From: Acidimicrobiaceae bacterium
GTDB taxonomy: Bacteria; Actinomycetota; Acidimicrobiia; Acidimicrobiales; Ilumatobacteraceae
Assembly (NCBI GenBank): GCA_024641005.1
Contig: JAHEDX010000026.1
Coordinates: forward strand, 1-35,398
DNA: 35,398 bases
Direction of reading: 5' to 3'
Made by a program: the position numbers and the translations under genes. The notes under the pieces are model-generated. The model saw only the letters and a list, made by a program, of their open reading frames with translations, had not been told where the DNA came from and searched no databases. Positions 27,399 through 35,216 of the stretch are shown here, one piece after another. The stretch's first letter is position 1; each line of letters begins with the position of its first letter.

Positions 27399-28582
27399 AG
27401 CAGTCCCGCCGCACGGGCGGCCTCGACGTTGGCCTCGTGTTGCTCGGGAGTGACGGCGAAGGCGTGCCCGCCGTCCTCGTTGGCGAGCACGTAGTACAGG
27501 TACAGGCATCCCTTCGTCGGGTCGGGCAGGACCTGACAGATGGGATCTCCTGACGCCGGGTTTACTGCAGGGTTCAACGCGGCTCGAATCGAGGCCCGCC
27601 CCGGATTCGCGATCGGTGTGGGGGGCAGGCCTGGATAGAGATAGGTGTTGTAGGGCGTGTCCTGTTGACGCAGGATCGAAAACGGTGTGTCACGATCACC
27701 CTCGTAATAGAGCGTCGCGTCGATCTGCAGCAACATCCCCAGGTACAAGCGGTTGTAGATGACGCGAGCGATCTTCGCTCGATCCTCGTCGAGCTTCGCC
27801 TCCTTCTCGATCATCGATGCAATGACGAGAATCTCGTAGGGCGTGCGGCCCAGTGCCTGAGCTTTGGTCTCGATCTCCTCCTGGTCGCCGACACGCTCCA
27901 TGAGACCCACCATGCGTTCGACGACCTGAGCTTCGTTGTCCGCGTTCGACACCTGATACGTGTCGGGGAACAACAAACCTTCGAGAGATGCCTGTCCGGG
28001 ACCTCTGAACCGGGCGGGCACCGACGGCGAGTTGGCGGCCGCCGCGAACGCGTCCCGGTCGAGTCGCGGCATGGTCTCCGCGAGCCGGTCGGCCATCTGA
28101 TCGATCGTGAAGCCTTCGGGGAACGTGACCCGCTGGTAGGTCTGGGCGGGCGGCGTTCGCAATCGGGACAACACGTTGCCGACGTGATCGTTGACAGGCA
28201 GCGTGTAGAAGCCAGGGGTGATCTCGAGCCCACCCTTGCGTTCGACGTACCACTTGAACACCGACTGGTCGACGACCAGACCTTCTGCCTCCAACCGCGC
28301 AGCGAGGGAGTCGATGGTGTCGGTCTCGAGCACGGTGAACGCCACCTGCTCACCCGTTTCGCCGTCTGGTTTGACCTGACCGAGGTACCACCAGCCGACG
28401 TACCCGGCCACGATGATCAACATCGCGACCAGCGCGAACGCGATCCAGACGACCCATTTCATGATCCGGGTCTGCTGCCGCAGGGGCTCGACGGCGGGCA
28501 CTTCCCCGACCTCGTCCCAGTCGTCGATCGCCCAATCCGATGGGGGACGACGGTCGAAGCCGGGTTCGTCGAGCAGGCTCAC
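27395..28582 (-). CDS. mltG: Endolytic murein transglycosylase MltG
   Basis: 395 residues from GTG 28582. Inner-membrane lytic transglycosylase that cuts nascent peptidoglycan and sets glycan length. A cytoplasmic N-terminal tail of about 40 residues precedes one membrane segment (MKWVVWIAFALVAMLIIVAG, about residues 41-60), a LysM-like domain, and the YceG domain with the catalytic Glu in ASMIEKEAK near residue 255, then LYPGLPPTPIANPG and the YYVLANEDGGHAFA ending. The GTG is favoured over a start at 28621 because GGGAGG lies 9 nt upstream and the longer form would overlap ruvX. Confidence 0.94.
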   Translation of the reverse strand: MSLLDEPGFDRRPPSDWAIDDWDEVGEVPAVEPLRQQTRIMKWVVWIAFALVAMLIIVAGYVGWWYLGQVKPDGETGEQVAFTVLETDTIDSLAARLEAEGLVVDQSVFKWYVERKGGLEITPGFYTLPVNDHVGNVLSRLRTPPAQTYQRVTFPEGFTIDQMADRLAETMPRLDRDAFAAAANSPSVPARFRGPGQASLEGLLFPDTYQVSNADNEAQVVERMVGLMERVGDQEEIETKAQALGRTPYEILVIASMIEKEAKLDEDRAKIARVIYNRLYLGMLLQIDATLYYEGDRDTPFSILRQQDTPYNTYLYPGLPPTPIANPGRASIRAALNPAVNPASGDPICQVLPDPTKGCLYLYYVLANEDGGHAFAVTPEQHEANVEAARAAGLL

Positions 28583-28586
28583 GGGA

Positions 28587-29045
28587 TCATGCCTCCCGAG
28601 CAGCCCGCGCCGCTCGTGCATCGAGCCATGATTGCAGCATGATCGCTGCGGCGACCTTGTCGACCACCTTGCGGCGCTCGATCGCGTTCAGCCCGGCGTC
28701 GAGCATGCTGCGTTCGGCTGTCACGGTGGTCAGACGCTCGTCGTGCATCTCGATCGGCACATCGACCAAGGTAGCCAGCCGTCGACCCTCCGCAACGGCA
28801 GCCTTGGCTGCCTTGCCGTGCGTGCCGTCCATATTGAGCGGTAGGCCGATCACGATCACTTCGGCCTCTTCGTCGCGTGCGATCCGGGCGAGTTCGTGCA
28901 GGTCGTGCTGACGAGACTTGCTCCTCTGGAGCACCATCAGCGGGGATGCGATCGTGCCCGACAGATCGCTGACCGCCAGGCCGATCCTCTTCGAGCCTGG
29001 ATCGACCCCCAGTGCGCGTACGCCGCGGCGCCGCAACTCGCTCAC
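28587..29045 (-). CDS. ruvX: RuvX/YqgF RNase H-fold nuclease
   Basis: 152 residues. Putative pre-16S rRNA processing nuclease or Holliday junction resolvase; both roles have been proposed for the family. GVDPGSKRIGLAVSD gives the first catalytic Asp (D15); VIGLPLNMDGTHG and HDERLTTV follow the family, and VDKVAAAIMLQSWLD contains the last acidic residue. The GTG overlaps the alaS stop by 4 nt. Linkage to alaS and mltG is a standard actinobacterial arrangement. Confidence 0.94.
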   Translation of the reverse strand: MSELRRRGVRALGVDPGSKRIGLAVSDLSGTIASPLMVLQRSKSRQHDLHELARIARDEEAEVIVIGLPLNMDGTHGKAAKAAVAEGRRLATLVDVPIEMHDERLTTVTAERSMLDAGLNAIERRKVVDKVAAAIMLQSWLDARAARAAREA

Positions 29046-31675
29046 GCGTTGGCTGCCTCCGCAGCAGTCCGCATGGCCTCGTCGAGGCCGGCCGGATTCT
29101 TGCCGCCCGCAGTGGCGATGTCACCCTTGCCACCACCGCCACCACCCACGGCGCGTGCTGCCGACTTGATGAGATCTGCGGCAGCAATGCCCTCGTCGGG
29201 TTGTACCGCTGCCGCCAGCGCCACGCCGCCGGAAGGCGTCTCGCCCATCAGCACGACCCGTCGGATTCCTGGTTGTTGCCGCACGGCGATCGCCAGATCG
29301 CGCAGATCGGTGGGATCGACACCATCGAGGCGTTGCACGATGACACCGTCTATGGCTGCAGCGGCGAGCTCGGAGGCCCGACCCGTCGCGAGCATCGCCC
29401 GCGTCTGCTTCAACTCGGCATGGAGCGACTTGATCTCGTCGAGCTTGCGCTGGACGCCGTCGACGACATCGCCCGTGGTGCCGACGAGCTGACTGATCTC
29501 GGCCAGCACCCGCTCGTCCCGCTGCAACAGCTCGACCGACGATTCGCCAGTCACCGCTTCGATCCGGCGCAAGTTCGAACCGATGGACGATTCGCTGACG
29601 ACCTTGAGCATCCCGATGTCACCGGTGGCGCGTACGTGGGTCCCGCCACAGAGTTCGACGGACGGGCCTGCCTCGAGCACCCGCACGAGGTCGCCGTACT
29701 TGTCGCCGAAGAAGGCGATCGCTCCCATCGCTTCGGCCTCGGTCTTGGTCGTCTCGAACGAGCGCGCCCGTTCGTTGCGAAGTGTCTCGCTGTTCACGAG
29801 CAGCTCGATCCGGCGAATCTCGTCGTCGGTCACGGACTCGTAGTGCGAGAAGTCGAAACGCAGCCGGTCGGGGCCGACGTGTGAACCCGCCTGCTTGACG
29901 TGGTCGCCCAGCACGTGTCGCAGCGCCCAGTGCAGCAGGTGGGTGCCGGTGTGATTGCGTCGGATCGCGTTGCGCCTGTCGACGTCGATTCGGGCTGTCG
30001 CCGCCTGTCCGGCCGTGACGACCCCATCGGTGATGCGCGCCGTGTGGCGGCGCAGGCTGGGCAGCGCGAGGGTGGTGTCGACGACCTGGGCTACGCCCGA
30101 CTCGGTGGTGATGGTGCCGGTATCGCCGACCTGCCCGCCGCTCTCGGCGTAGAACGGGGTGCGATCGAGGAAGATCTCGACCTGCTCGACGCCATCGTCG
30201 TCGGTGCCGATGGGCAGCACGGCCAGCACGCGGCTCTGTGTCTCGTCGTCGGTGTACCCGAGGAACTCGGTGACACCGAACTGCTCGACGACCTCGCGGT
30301 ACCCGTCGAGCCGACCGTCGTCGACCGACGAGCCCTTCCGAGCGGCTTTGGCCCGCTCACGTTGCGCGGTCATCTCCGACTGGAAGCCGGCAAGGTCGAC
30401 CTCGATATCTCGCTCGCCGGCGATCTCCTGGGTGAGTTCGAGCGGGAATCCGTACGTGTCGTGCAAGAGGAACGCCGTGGCCCCCTGGAGAGCGCCACCC
30501 GATTCGAGTTCGTCGTCGAGGATCCCGAGCCCTGTCTTGAGCGTGTGGCGGAAGCGTTCCTCCTCGCGTGTCAGGACTCCCATGATGAAGTCACGGTTCT
30601 TGACGACGTCGGGATAGGCGTTGGACATCACGTCGATCGCGGTGTCGACCAAGCGGGGCATCACGAGCTGCTCGGTGCCCAACAAGAACGCGTAGCGGAC
30701 CGCCCGTCGCAGGATGCGACGCAGCACATATCCCCGCCCCTCGTTGGACGGGAACACACCATCGCTGACGAGCATCGTCGACGATCGGGCATGCTCGGCG
30801 AGCACCCGCATCGCGAAGCTCTCGCGATCCTCGTAGTTGCCGACCCGGTACGTCTTGCCCGTCACCGATTGTGCGGTGTCGATGAGCGGCATCAGCAGAT
30901 CCGTCTCCCACACCGAGTCGACGCCTTGCCGCAGGGCAAGGATGCGCTCGAGACCGGCCCCGGTGTCGACCGACGGCTTCGGCAGCGGCGTGCGCGAGCC
31001 ATCGGGGGCCTGGTTGTACTGCATGAAGACGAGGTTCCAGAACTCCATGAACCGATCGCCTGCGGGATCGCCGAGCGGTCCACCGTCGGGGCCGAACTTC
31101 GGCCCCCGGTCGATATGGATCTCCGAACACGGCCCACACGGACCGGTGTCACCCATCTGCCAGAAGTTGTCCTTGTCACCGAGGCGCTGGATGCGATCGA
31201 GCGGCACCCCGACCTGCTCGTGCCAGATCGCCTCGGCCTCGTCGTCGCTCTCGTGCACGGTGATCCACAGGCGATCGCCGTCGAAACCCCAGCCCCCTCC
31301 GGAGGTGTCACCGGTGACCAGATCCCAACTCCACGGGATGATCTGCTCTTTGAAGTAGTCACCGAAGCTGAAGTTGCCCATCATCTCGAAGAACACGAGG
31401 TGGCGCTTGGTGCGGCCGACGTCGTCGAGATCATTGTGTTTGCCGCCTGCGCGAGCACACTTCTGCGAGCTCACCGCCCGCGCGTATGGGGGCACCTCGT
31501 CGCCGACGAAGTAACTCTTGAACGGCACCATCCCCGCGACGGTGAACATGATCGACGGATCATGCGGGATCAGGCTTGCCGACGGCACGACGGTGTGGTC
31601 CTTGGCCGCGAAATAGTCGAGGAAGGACTGTCGGAGGCCGTCGGCCGTGATGCCGCTCGTGATCCCATGCGTCAT
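29042..31675 (-). CDS. alaS: Alanyl-tRNA synthetase
   Basis: 877 residues, full length. Charges tRNA-Ala and edits mischarged Ser/Gly. The class II aminoacylation domain opens at about residue 10 (FTVAGMVPFKSYF, RAGGKHNDLDDVG, FFEMMGNFSFGDYFK). The editing domain has the zinc motif HTGTHLLHWALR with CGGTHV later (the two histidines, Cys and His). The C-terminal Gly-rich GGGGGGKGD segment is conserved in the C-Ala domain. ATG at 31675 with TAGGCT 9 nt upstream and no ribosome binding site, so probably leaderless. It opens the second run and is divergent from the eight-cysteine protein gene. Confidence 0.97.
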   Translation of the reverse strand: MTHGITSGITADGLRQSFLDYFAAKDHTVVPSASLIPHDPSIMFTVAGMVPFKSYFVGDEVPPYARAVSSQKCARAGGKHNDLDDVGRTKRHLVFFEMMGNFSFGDYFKEQIIPWSWDLVTGDTSGGGWGFDGDRLWITVHESDDEAEAIWHEQVGVPLDRIQRLGDKDNFWQMGDTGPCGPCSEIHIDRGPKFGPDGGPLGDPAGDRFMEFWNLVFMQYNQAPDGSRTPLPKPSVDTGAGLERILALRQGVDSVWETDLLMPLIDTAQSVTGKTYRVGNYEDRESFAMRVLAEHARSSTMLVSDGVFPSNEGRGYVLRRILRRAVRYAFLLGTEQLVMPRLVDTAIDVMSNAYPDVVKNRDFIMGVLTREEERFRHTLKTGLGILDDELESGGALQGATAFLLHDTYGFPLELTQEIAGERDIEVDLAGFQSEMTAQRERAKAARKGSSVDDGRLDGYREVVEQFGVTEFLGYTDDETQSRVLAVLPIGTDDDGVEQVEIFLDRTPFYAESGGQVGDTGTITTESGVAQVVDTTLALPSLRRHTARITDGVVTAGQAATARIDVDRRNAIRRNHTGTHLLHWALRHVLGDHVKQAGSHVGPDRLRFDFSHYESVTDDEIRRIELLVNSETLRNERARSFETTKTEAEAMGAIAFFGDKYGDLVRVLEAGPSVELCGGTHVRATGDIGMLKVVSESSIGSNLRRIEAVTGESSVELLQRDERVLAEISQLVGTTGDVVDGVQRKLDEIKSLHAELKQTRAMLATGRASELAAAAIDGVIVQRLDGVDPTDLRDLAIAVRQQPGIRRVVLMGETPSGGVALAAAVQPDEGIAAADLIKSAARAVGGGGGGKGDIATAGGKNPAGLDEAMRTAAEAANA

Positions 31676-31684
31676 AGGCGAGAC

Positions 31685-31690
31685 AGCCTA
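31685..31690 (-). promoter_or_regulatory. -10 box for alaS
   Basis: TAGGCT on the minus strand, 9 nt before the alaS ATG; same hexamer and spacing as at 17278. Probably the main promoter of the alaS-to-nusB run. Confidence 0.5.
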
Positions 31691-31784
31691 CCGATGGCCC
31701 CCACTTCCGGCATCCGCAGTTACGCAGCCGCGGGCATGCCGCGACGATCGGAGCGGCGCGCAATACGTCGCCACCGACGAGCGC

Positions 31785-31790
31785 TACCCT
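31785..31790 (+). promoter_or_regulatory. Leaderless -10 box for the eight-cysteine protein gene
   Basis: TACCCT, 8 nt before the GTG at 31799. Divergent from the alaS box across about 95 bp. It decides the start: the frame is open far upstream, but only as antisense to alaS. Confidence 0.45.
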
Positions 31791-31798
31791 GCGACGGC

Positions 31799-32560
31799 GT
31801 GAAGTCCAAGAACCAGGCCGAAGCCTCGAATGCCGCAGACGTGCACGAATGGATCTCGTTCGAGGATCCGACCGAACTGCGTACCTGGATCTTCGACGCC
31901 ACCTACCTGCGTTCGAACCATCGGTGCATCTACGGCGAAGGCTGTCAGGGAGTTCTGGATGCTCCGGCCGAGGACATGGCCCAGGGATGTTGTAGCTACG
32001 GAGCCCATTTCGTCGATGACGACGACGTACAAACCGTCGTTCGCGCGTTCGTGCGGGTCAAGCCCGAGCACATGCAGTTCCACGCAAGGGCGGTCAAGGG
32101 CGGATTCCTGCGACCGGAGCCCAACGATGACGGCCAAACGGTCACGGTCACGCGACTCGCCGATGATGCCTGCATCTTCCTGAACCGACCCGGTTTCGAG
32201 GGTGGCGCGGGCTGCGCTCTGCACATCGCCGCCGTCGACGCGGGCGAACGTCCGCTCGACTGGAAGCCGAACGTGTGCTGGCAGGTGCCATTACGGCTCG
32301 AACACTCCACCGACGAGAACGGTCACGTGACCTCGCGACTGCGCGAGTGGAAGCGGCGGGACTGGGGCGATGGCGGCGGAGATTTCCACTGGTGGTGCAC
32401 GGAAGCACCGGAGGCGTTCAGCGGCAATGCGGCCGTGTACATGTCGTCGCGAGACGAGATCGTCGAACTGGTCGGCCAGGAGATCTACGACCTCATGGTC
32501 GAGCAACTGGAACGACCCCAGTGGGTGCCGCTCGCGCACCCGACGATCCGTCGCAGGTGA
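31799..32560 (+). CDS. Unknown eight-cysteine protein, possible metal-binding (YkgJ-like)
   Basis: 253 residues from a GTG at 31799. Cysteines at 43, 49, 64, 65, 125, 139, 160 and 200, several in short motifs (HRCIYGEGC, QGCCSYGAH, GCALH, KPNVCWQVPL). The C-x5-C...CC...C...C...C spacing recalls the YkgJ/DUF3109 zinc- or iron-chelating group, but I could not confirm membership. No signal peptide or membrane segment, so cytoplasmic. Trp-rich C-terminal third. The GTG choice rests on the TACCCT box 8 nt upstream; no ribosome binding site is present. It is divergent from alaS, and no redox or metal gene adjoins it. Confidence 0.78.
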   Translation: MKSKNQAEASNAADVHEWISFEDPTELRTWIFDATYLRSNHRCIYGEGCQGVLDAPAEDMAQGCCSYGAHFVDDDDVQTVVRAFVRVKPEHMQFHARAVKGGFLRPEPNDDGQTVTVTRLADDACIFLNRPGFEGGAGCALHIAAVDAGERPLDWKPNVCWQVPLRLEHSTDENGHVTSRLREWKRRDWGDGGGDFHWWCTEAPEAFSGNAAVYMSSRDEIVELVGQEIYDLMVEQLERPQWVPLAHPTIRRR

Positions 32561-32564
32561 TTCG

Positions 32565-32589
32565 AGCGGCGGGCTGCCCTCGAGCCGCT
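32565..32589. terminator. Possible bidirectional terminator hairpin
   Basis: AGCGGC (32565-32570) pairs with GCCGCT (32584-32589), filling most of the 31-bp gap between two convergent genes. No T-run on either strand. Confidence 0.35.
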
Positions 32590-32591
32590 GA

Positions 32592-32777
32592 TCAGTCGTC
32601 GAGGTCGTCGTCGTCGTCTTCGAACGTGACGCCGTACTTTTCCGCGAGCGCGGCGTACTCGTCATCGTCGTTCGCATCGGAGCGCGAACGGTCGCCGAAA
32701 CCGAGGTCGAACGCCCCCGGACCGGATTGCTTCAGCTTTCGCGCTTCTTCGAAGCGACGATGACGACCCTTCTTCAC
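32592..32777 (-). CDS. Small acidic-tailed protein (DUF3073-like)
   Basis: 61 residues from GTG 32777. A basic N-terminus (MKKGRHRRFEEARKLKQS) is followed by a strongly acidic C-terminus ending EDDDDDLDD. This basic-to-acidic layout and the ARKLK core resemble DUF3073, a small actinobacterial family of unknown function; the match is by eye. The start is supported by GGGAG 7 nt upstream and a TAGTCT box 14 nt upstream; a longer open frame exists but runs into the parA promoter region. Divergent from parA. Confidence 0.65.
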   Translation of the reverse strand: MKKGRHRRFEEARKLKQSGPGAFDLGFGDRSRSDANDDDEYAALAEKYGVTFEDDDDDLDD

Positions 32778-32791
32778 GACAGGGCTCCCAC

Positions 32792-32797
32792 AGACTA
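32792..32797 (-). promoter_or_regulatory. Candidate -10 box for the small acidic protein
   Basis: TAGTCT on the minus strand, 14 nt before the GTG at 32777, leaving room for a short leader with the GGGAG ribosome binding site. It lies in the 127-bp region shared with parA. Confidence 0.4.
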
Positions 32798-32904
32798 GAA
32801 AGTTGACATTGAAGGGCAGCCTACCTGCTCGTTCCTGCTCCGCGGTGGTTGTGGCGGAGGAGAGGGCTGTTTCGAATTCGTCGCGGCATGGCACGATGGT
32901 GTCC

Positions 32905-33675
32905 ATGCTGCGCACGCTGGCGATTCTCAACCAGAAGGGCGGGGTCGGCAAGACCACCGTGACGTTGGGGCTCGCCTCCGCAGCTGCCGACGCCAATCGT
33001 CGGGTACTCGTGGTCGACCTCGACCCCCAGGCGGCGACGACCTGGGTGTTGGGAATCGACCCCGCCGGGCTCGAGGGCTCGGTCGCCGACGTGCTGTCGA
33101 CCAAGAACGCACCTCTGAGCAGGATCGTTCAACGCTCGTCCTGGTCGGACTACATCGACGTGCTGCCCAGCACCTCAGCCGTGCAGGAACTCGAATCTGG
33201 CCGCTCGAAGCGGTTGCGACGAGCACTCACAGCGGTCGAGAGCGATTACGAGGCCGTTCTGATCGATTGTCCTCCGTCGTTGGGCAACCTGACCCGCAGC
33301 GCACTGACGGCGTCGCGTCACGCGATCGTGGTCGTCGAGCCATCCGCCCTGGGGCTGCGCGGCATCGGAGGCGTCGCCGACCTGATCGACGACGTGTGGG
33401 ACGCGACCAATCCTGATCTCGAGCTCGCAGGCGTCGTTCTGAATCGGGTGCCGGCGGTCTCCCGGGAAGCCGAACGACGCATCGACGAGTTGGCTCGCAT
33501 CGTCGGCCGTGAAGCGATCTGGTCGCCGGCCGTGCCCCAACGCGTCGTGTTCAACCAGGCGGTCGGAGAGCGCAGGAGCATCCACTCCTTCGGCAGCCGC
33601 GCGGCCGAACCGATCGCCGTGTTCGATTCGTTGTGGCGAAAAGTGCGCGGCACGATTCGGTCTGCGACCGGTTGA
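32905..33675 (+). CDS. ParA/MinD-family ATPase without an adjacent ParB
   Basis: 256 residues from ATG 32905. The deviant Walker A motif KGGVGKTT is at residues 11-18, DLDPQAATT and LIDCPPSLG follow as in ParA proteins of chromosome or plasmid partition. No parB or centromere-like repeat is seen next to it, so it may position another cargo. The frame is open back to 32803, but alignment to the family and the short N-terminus favour 32905. No Shine-Dalgarno is visible; CACGAT lies 7 nt upstream and could be a poor -10 box of a leaderless transcript. Confidence 0.88.
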   Translation: MLRTLAILNQKGGVGKTTVTLGLASAAADANRRVLVVDLDPQAATTWVLGIDPAGLEGSVADVLSTKNAPLSRIVQRSSWSDYIDVLPSTSAVQELESGRSKRLRRALTAVESDYEAVLIDCPPSLGNLTRSALTASRHAIVVVEPSALGLRGIGGVADLIDDVWDATNPDLELAGVVLNRVPAVSREAERRIDELARIVGREAIWSPAVPQRVVFNQAVGERRSIHSFGSRAAEPIAVFDSLWRKVRGTIRSATG

Positions 33676-33687
33676 ACGCCCTCATCC

Positions 33688-33700
33688 GCGCTCGCAGCGC
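33688..33700. terminator. Possible bidirectional terminator hairpin
   Basis: GCGCT (33688-33692), CGC loop, AGCGC (33696-33700) in the 42-bp gap between the convergent parA and RNase D genes. Short stem and no T-run. Confidence 0.3.
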
Positions 33701-33717
33701 AGCATCACCTGGCCCGT

Positions 33718-34881
33718 TCAGGCGTTCGGCAGCTCGACCAAGCGGAGACCACTCCCCCGCTCGAACGTCAAAGCCGCCGTGCCCGAGAGCAGATGGTTGA
33801 TCCCCTCACCGAGCAATTCCGAGCGCCAACCACGTGCCAGCCGGGCAGCCGGATCCGCTGACAACAGCGCAACGAGATCGGCTCGCGTCGCAAGAATCGA
33901 GGTGTCGATCTTCTCGGACTTGGCAACCTGGCTGACCCACGCCGAGATCAGCGCAATTGCCGGCCGAAGATCTCGTTCGAGATCGTCGTTGCTCGCACCG
34001 ACCGTCGGGGGCTCTGCTTGCTTGCCCTCCGCAACGGCGGCGAGGATCTGGGCGGCCACCTTGCCGCGGCTGAAGCGCTCGTCGACGCCGCGCGCCTGGG
34101 ACAGCTCTTTCTCGTTGCTCGGCTGCCGCTGGGAGATTCCGAGGATCGCAAGATCCGGGAGCACCTGGCGGACCGGGATGTTGCGCTCCATCGCGGTGCG
34201 CTCGCGCCACGCCGCGATCGCCTGGGCAACCGCGCGCGGACGAGGCCGCAGACCTCGGACATCCTTCAATCGGGTCCATGCCTGCTCGGGGTTGAGGCCG
34301 CTGGTCGGCTTGGCCCGCAACTCCTCGCAGGCGTCTGAGACCCACTGCACGCGTCCCAATGCCTCGAGCCGGGCGAGCAGCCGATCCTGCACCTCGATCA
34401 GATAGGCGACGTCCGCTGCCGCGTAGTCACGTTGCGCCTCGGTGAGCGGGCGCCGCAGCCAATCGGTCAACCGGTCACCCTTGGGCGGGCTGACACCGAC
34501 CTCGGCGCTGAGCAGCGACACGAGCGAAGGTGTTCCGTACCCGACGAAACCGCCGGCGATCTGGGTGTCGAAGAAGGCTCTCGGGACCGCTCCGACAGCG
34601 TGCGTGAGTACGTCGAGATCCTGCTGTGCAGCATGGAACACCGCCTCGACGTCGCTGTCGAACAGACGTCGCAGCACAGTGATGTCGACTGCCAACGGGT
34701 CGACCAACACCAGTTCGCCATCGCCCCAACCCAGCTGCACCAGAGCGAGCGTCGGGTAGTACGTGCGCTCGCGATGGAACTCGGTGTCGATCGCGTACCG
34801 CTGTTGGGTCAGCAATTCGTCGATGACAGCATCGAAGTCGGCCTGCTGGTCGACCCAGCGGTGCGGGTGTACGAGCGTCAC
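33718..34881 (-). CDS. rnd: Ribonuclease D
   Basis: 387 residues from GTG 34881. 3'-5' exoribonuclease of the DEDDy group, acting in tRNA and stable RNA 3' processing. D32 and E34 lie in AIDTEFHRERTYYP, the second Asp in FHAAQQDLDVL, and the Tyr/Asp pair in DYAAADVAYL. An HRDC domain follows (NPEQAWTRLKDVRGL, with LRPRPRAVAQAIAAWRE) from about residue 200. The GTG overlaps the rhodanese stop by 4 nt (GTGA), so the longer frame to 34980 is rejected. Confidence 0.93.
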   Translation of the reverse strand: MTLVHPHRWVDQQADFDAVIDELLTQQRYAIDTEFHRERTYYPTLALVQLGWGDGELVLVDPLAVDITVLRRLFDSDVEAVFHAAQQDLDVLTHAVGAVPRAFFDTQIAGGFVGYGTPSLVSLLSAEVGVSPPKGDRLTDWLRRPLTEAQRDYAAADVAYLIEVQDRLLARLEALGRVQWVSDACEELRAKPTSGLNPEQAWTRLKDVRGLRPRPRAVAQAIAAWRERTAMERNIPVRQVLPDLAILGISQRQPSNEKELSQARGVDERFSRGKVAAQILAAVAEGKQAEPPTVGASNDDLERDLRPAIALISAWVSQVAKSEKIDTSILATRADLVALLSADPAARLARGWRSELLGEGINHLLSGTAALTFERGSGLRLVELPNA

Positions 34882-35195
34882 GCGGGACCGGTCACGTACT
34901 CGCGGCCCGAGGAGATCCAGGCCATCAGACCCCCGGTCACGTTGACGACGTCTGCGCCCTGTTCGACCAGGAACGTGCACGCCTGCATACTTCGGCCCCC
35001 GGACCGGCAGATCACGTACGCAGGCCCGTCACCGCGGAACTCCTCGACACGCTGGGGCACCGTGGCGAGTGGAACCAGTGTCGACCCAGGGAGCCGCGCC
35101 TGCTCGAACTCGGACGGCTCGCGTACGTCGATGACCCGCACGCCCTCTGCCAAGAGCTCTGCCAGCCTGTCGACGGTGATTTCCTCGATTGCCAT
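34878..35195 (-). CDS. Single-domain rhodanese-like protein
   Basis: 105 residues. Probable sulfurtransferase: the active-site loop CRSGGRS carries the catalytic Cys at residue 63, preceded by DVREPSEFEQARLPGS, the usual substrate-side motif, and followed by NVTGGLMAW. Single-domain cytoplasmic form without signal peptide. ATG 35195; TATCCT lies 9 nt upstream and no ribosome binding site is seen. Lies 21 nt after the mobA-like gene and overlaps RNase D, so a link with molybdenum cofactor sulfur chemistry is possible but only by position. Confidence 0.92.
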   Translation of the reverse strand: MAIEEITVDRLAELLAEGVRVIDVREPSEFEQARLPGSTLVPLATVPQRVEEFRGDGPAYVICRSGGRSMQACTFLVEQGADVVNVTGGLMAWISSGREYVTGPA

Positions 35196-35204
35196 ACCCC
35201 GTCG

Positions 35205-35210
35205 AGGATA
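35205..35210 (-). promoter_or_regulatory. -10 box for the rhodanese-RNase D pair
   Basis: TATCCT on the minus strand, 9 nt before the rhodanese ATG, in the gap after the mobA-like gene. Fits the leaderless pattern seen elsewhere in the window. Confidence 0.45.
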
Positions 35211-35216
35211 CCGGCG

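Noticed and set aside
29900..31798. Very long + strand open frame antisense to alaS, joined to the eight-cysteine protein
   Set aside because: The upstream 630 codons are the complement of alaS, a clear full-length gene; open antisense frames are common in GC-rich DNA. Only the part from 31799 is coding.
32803..32808. TTGACA on the + strand as a -35 for parA
   Set aside because: No TANNNT box at 16-18 nt downstream; the nearest TAC word is only 13 nt away and lacks the final T.
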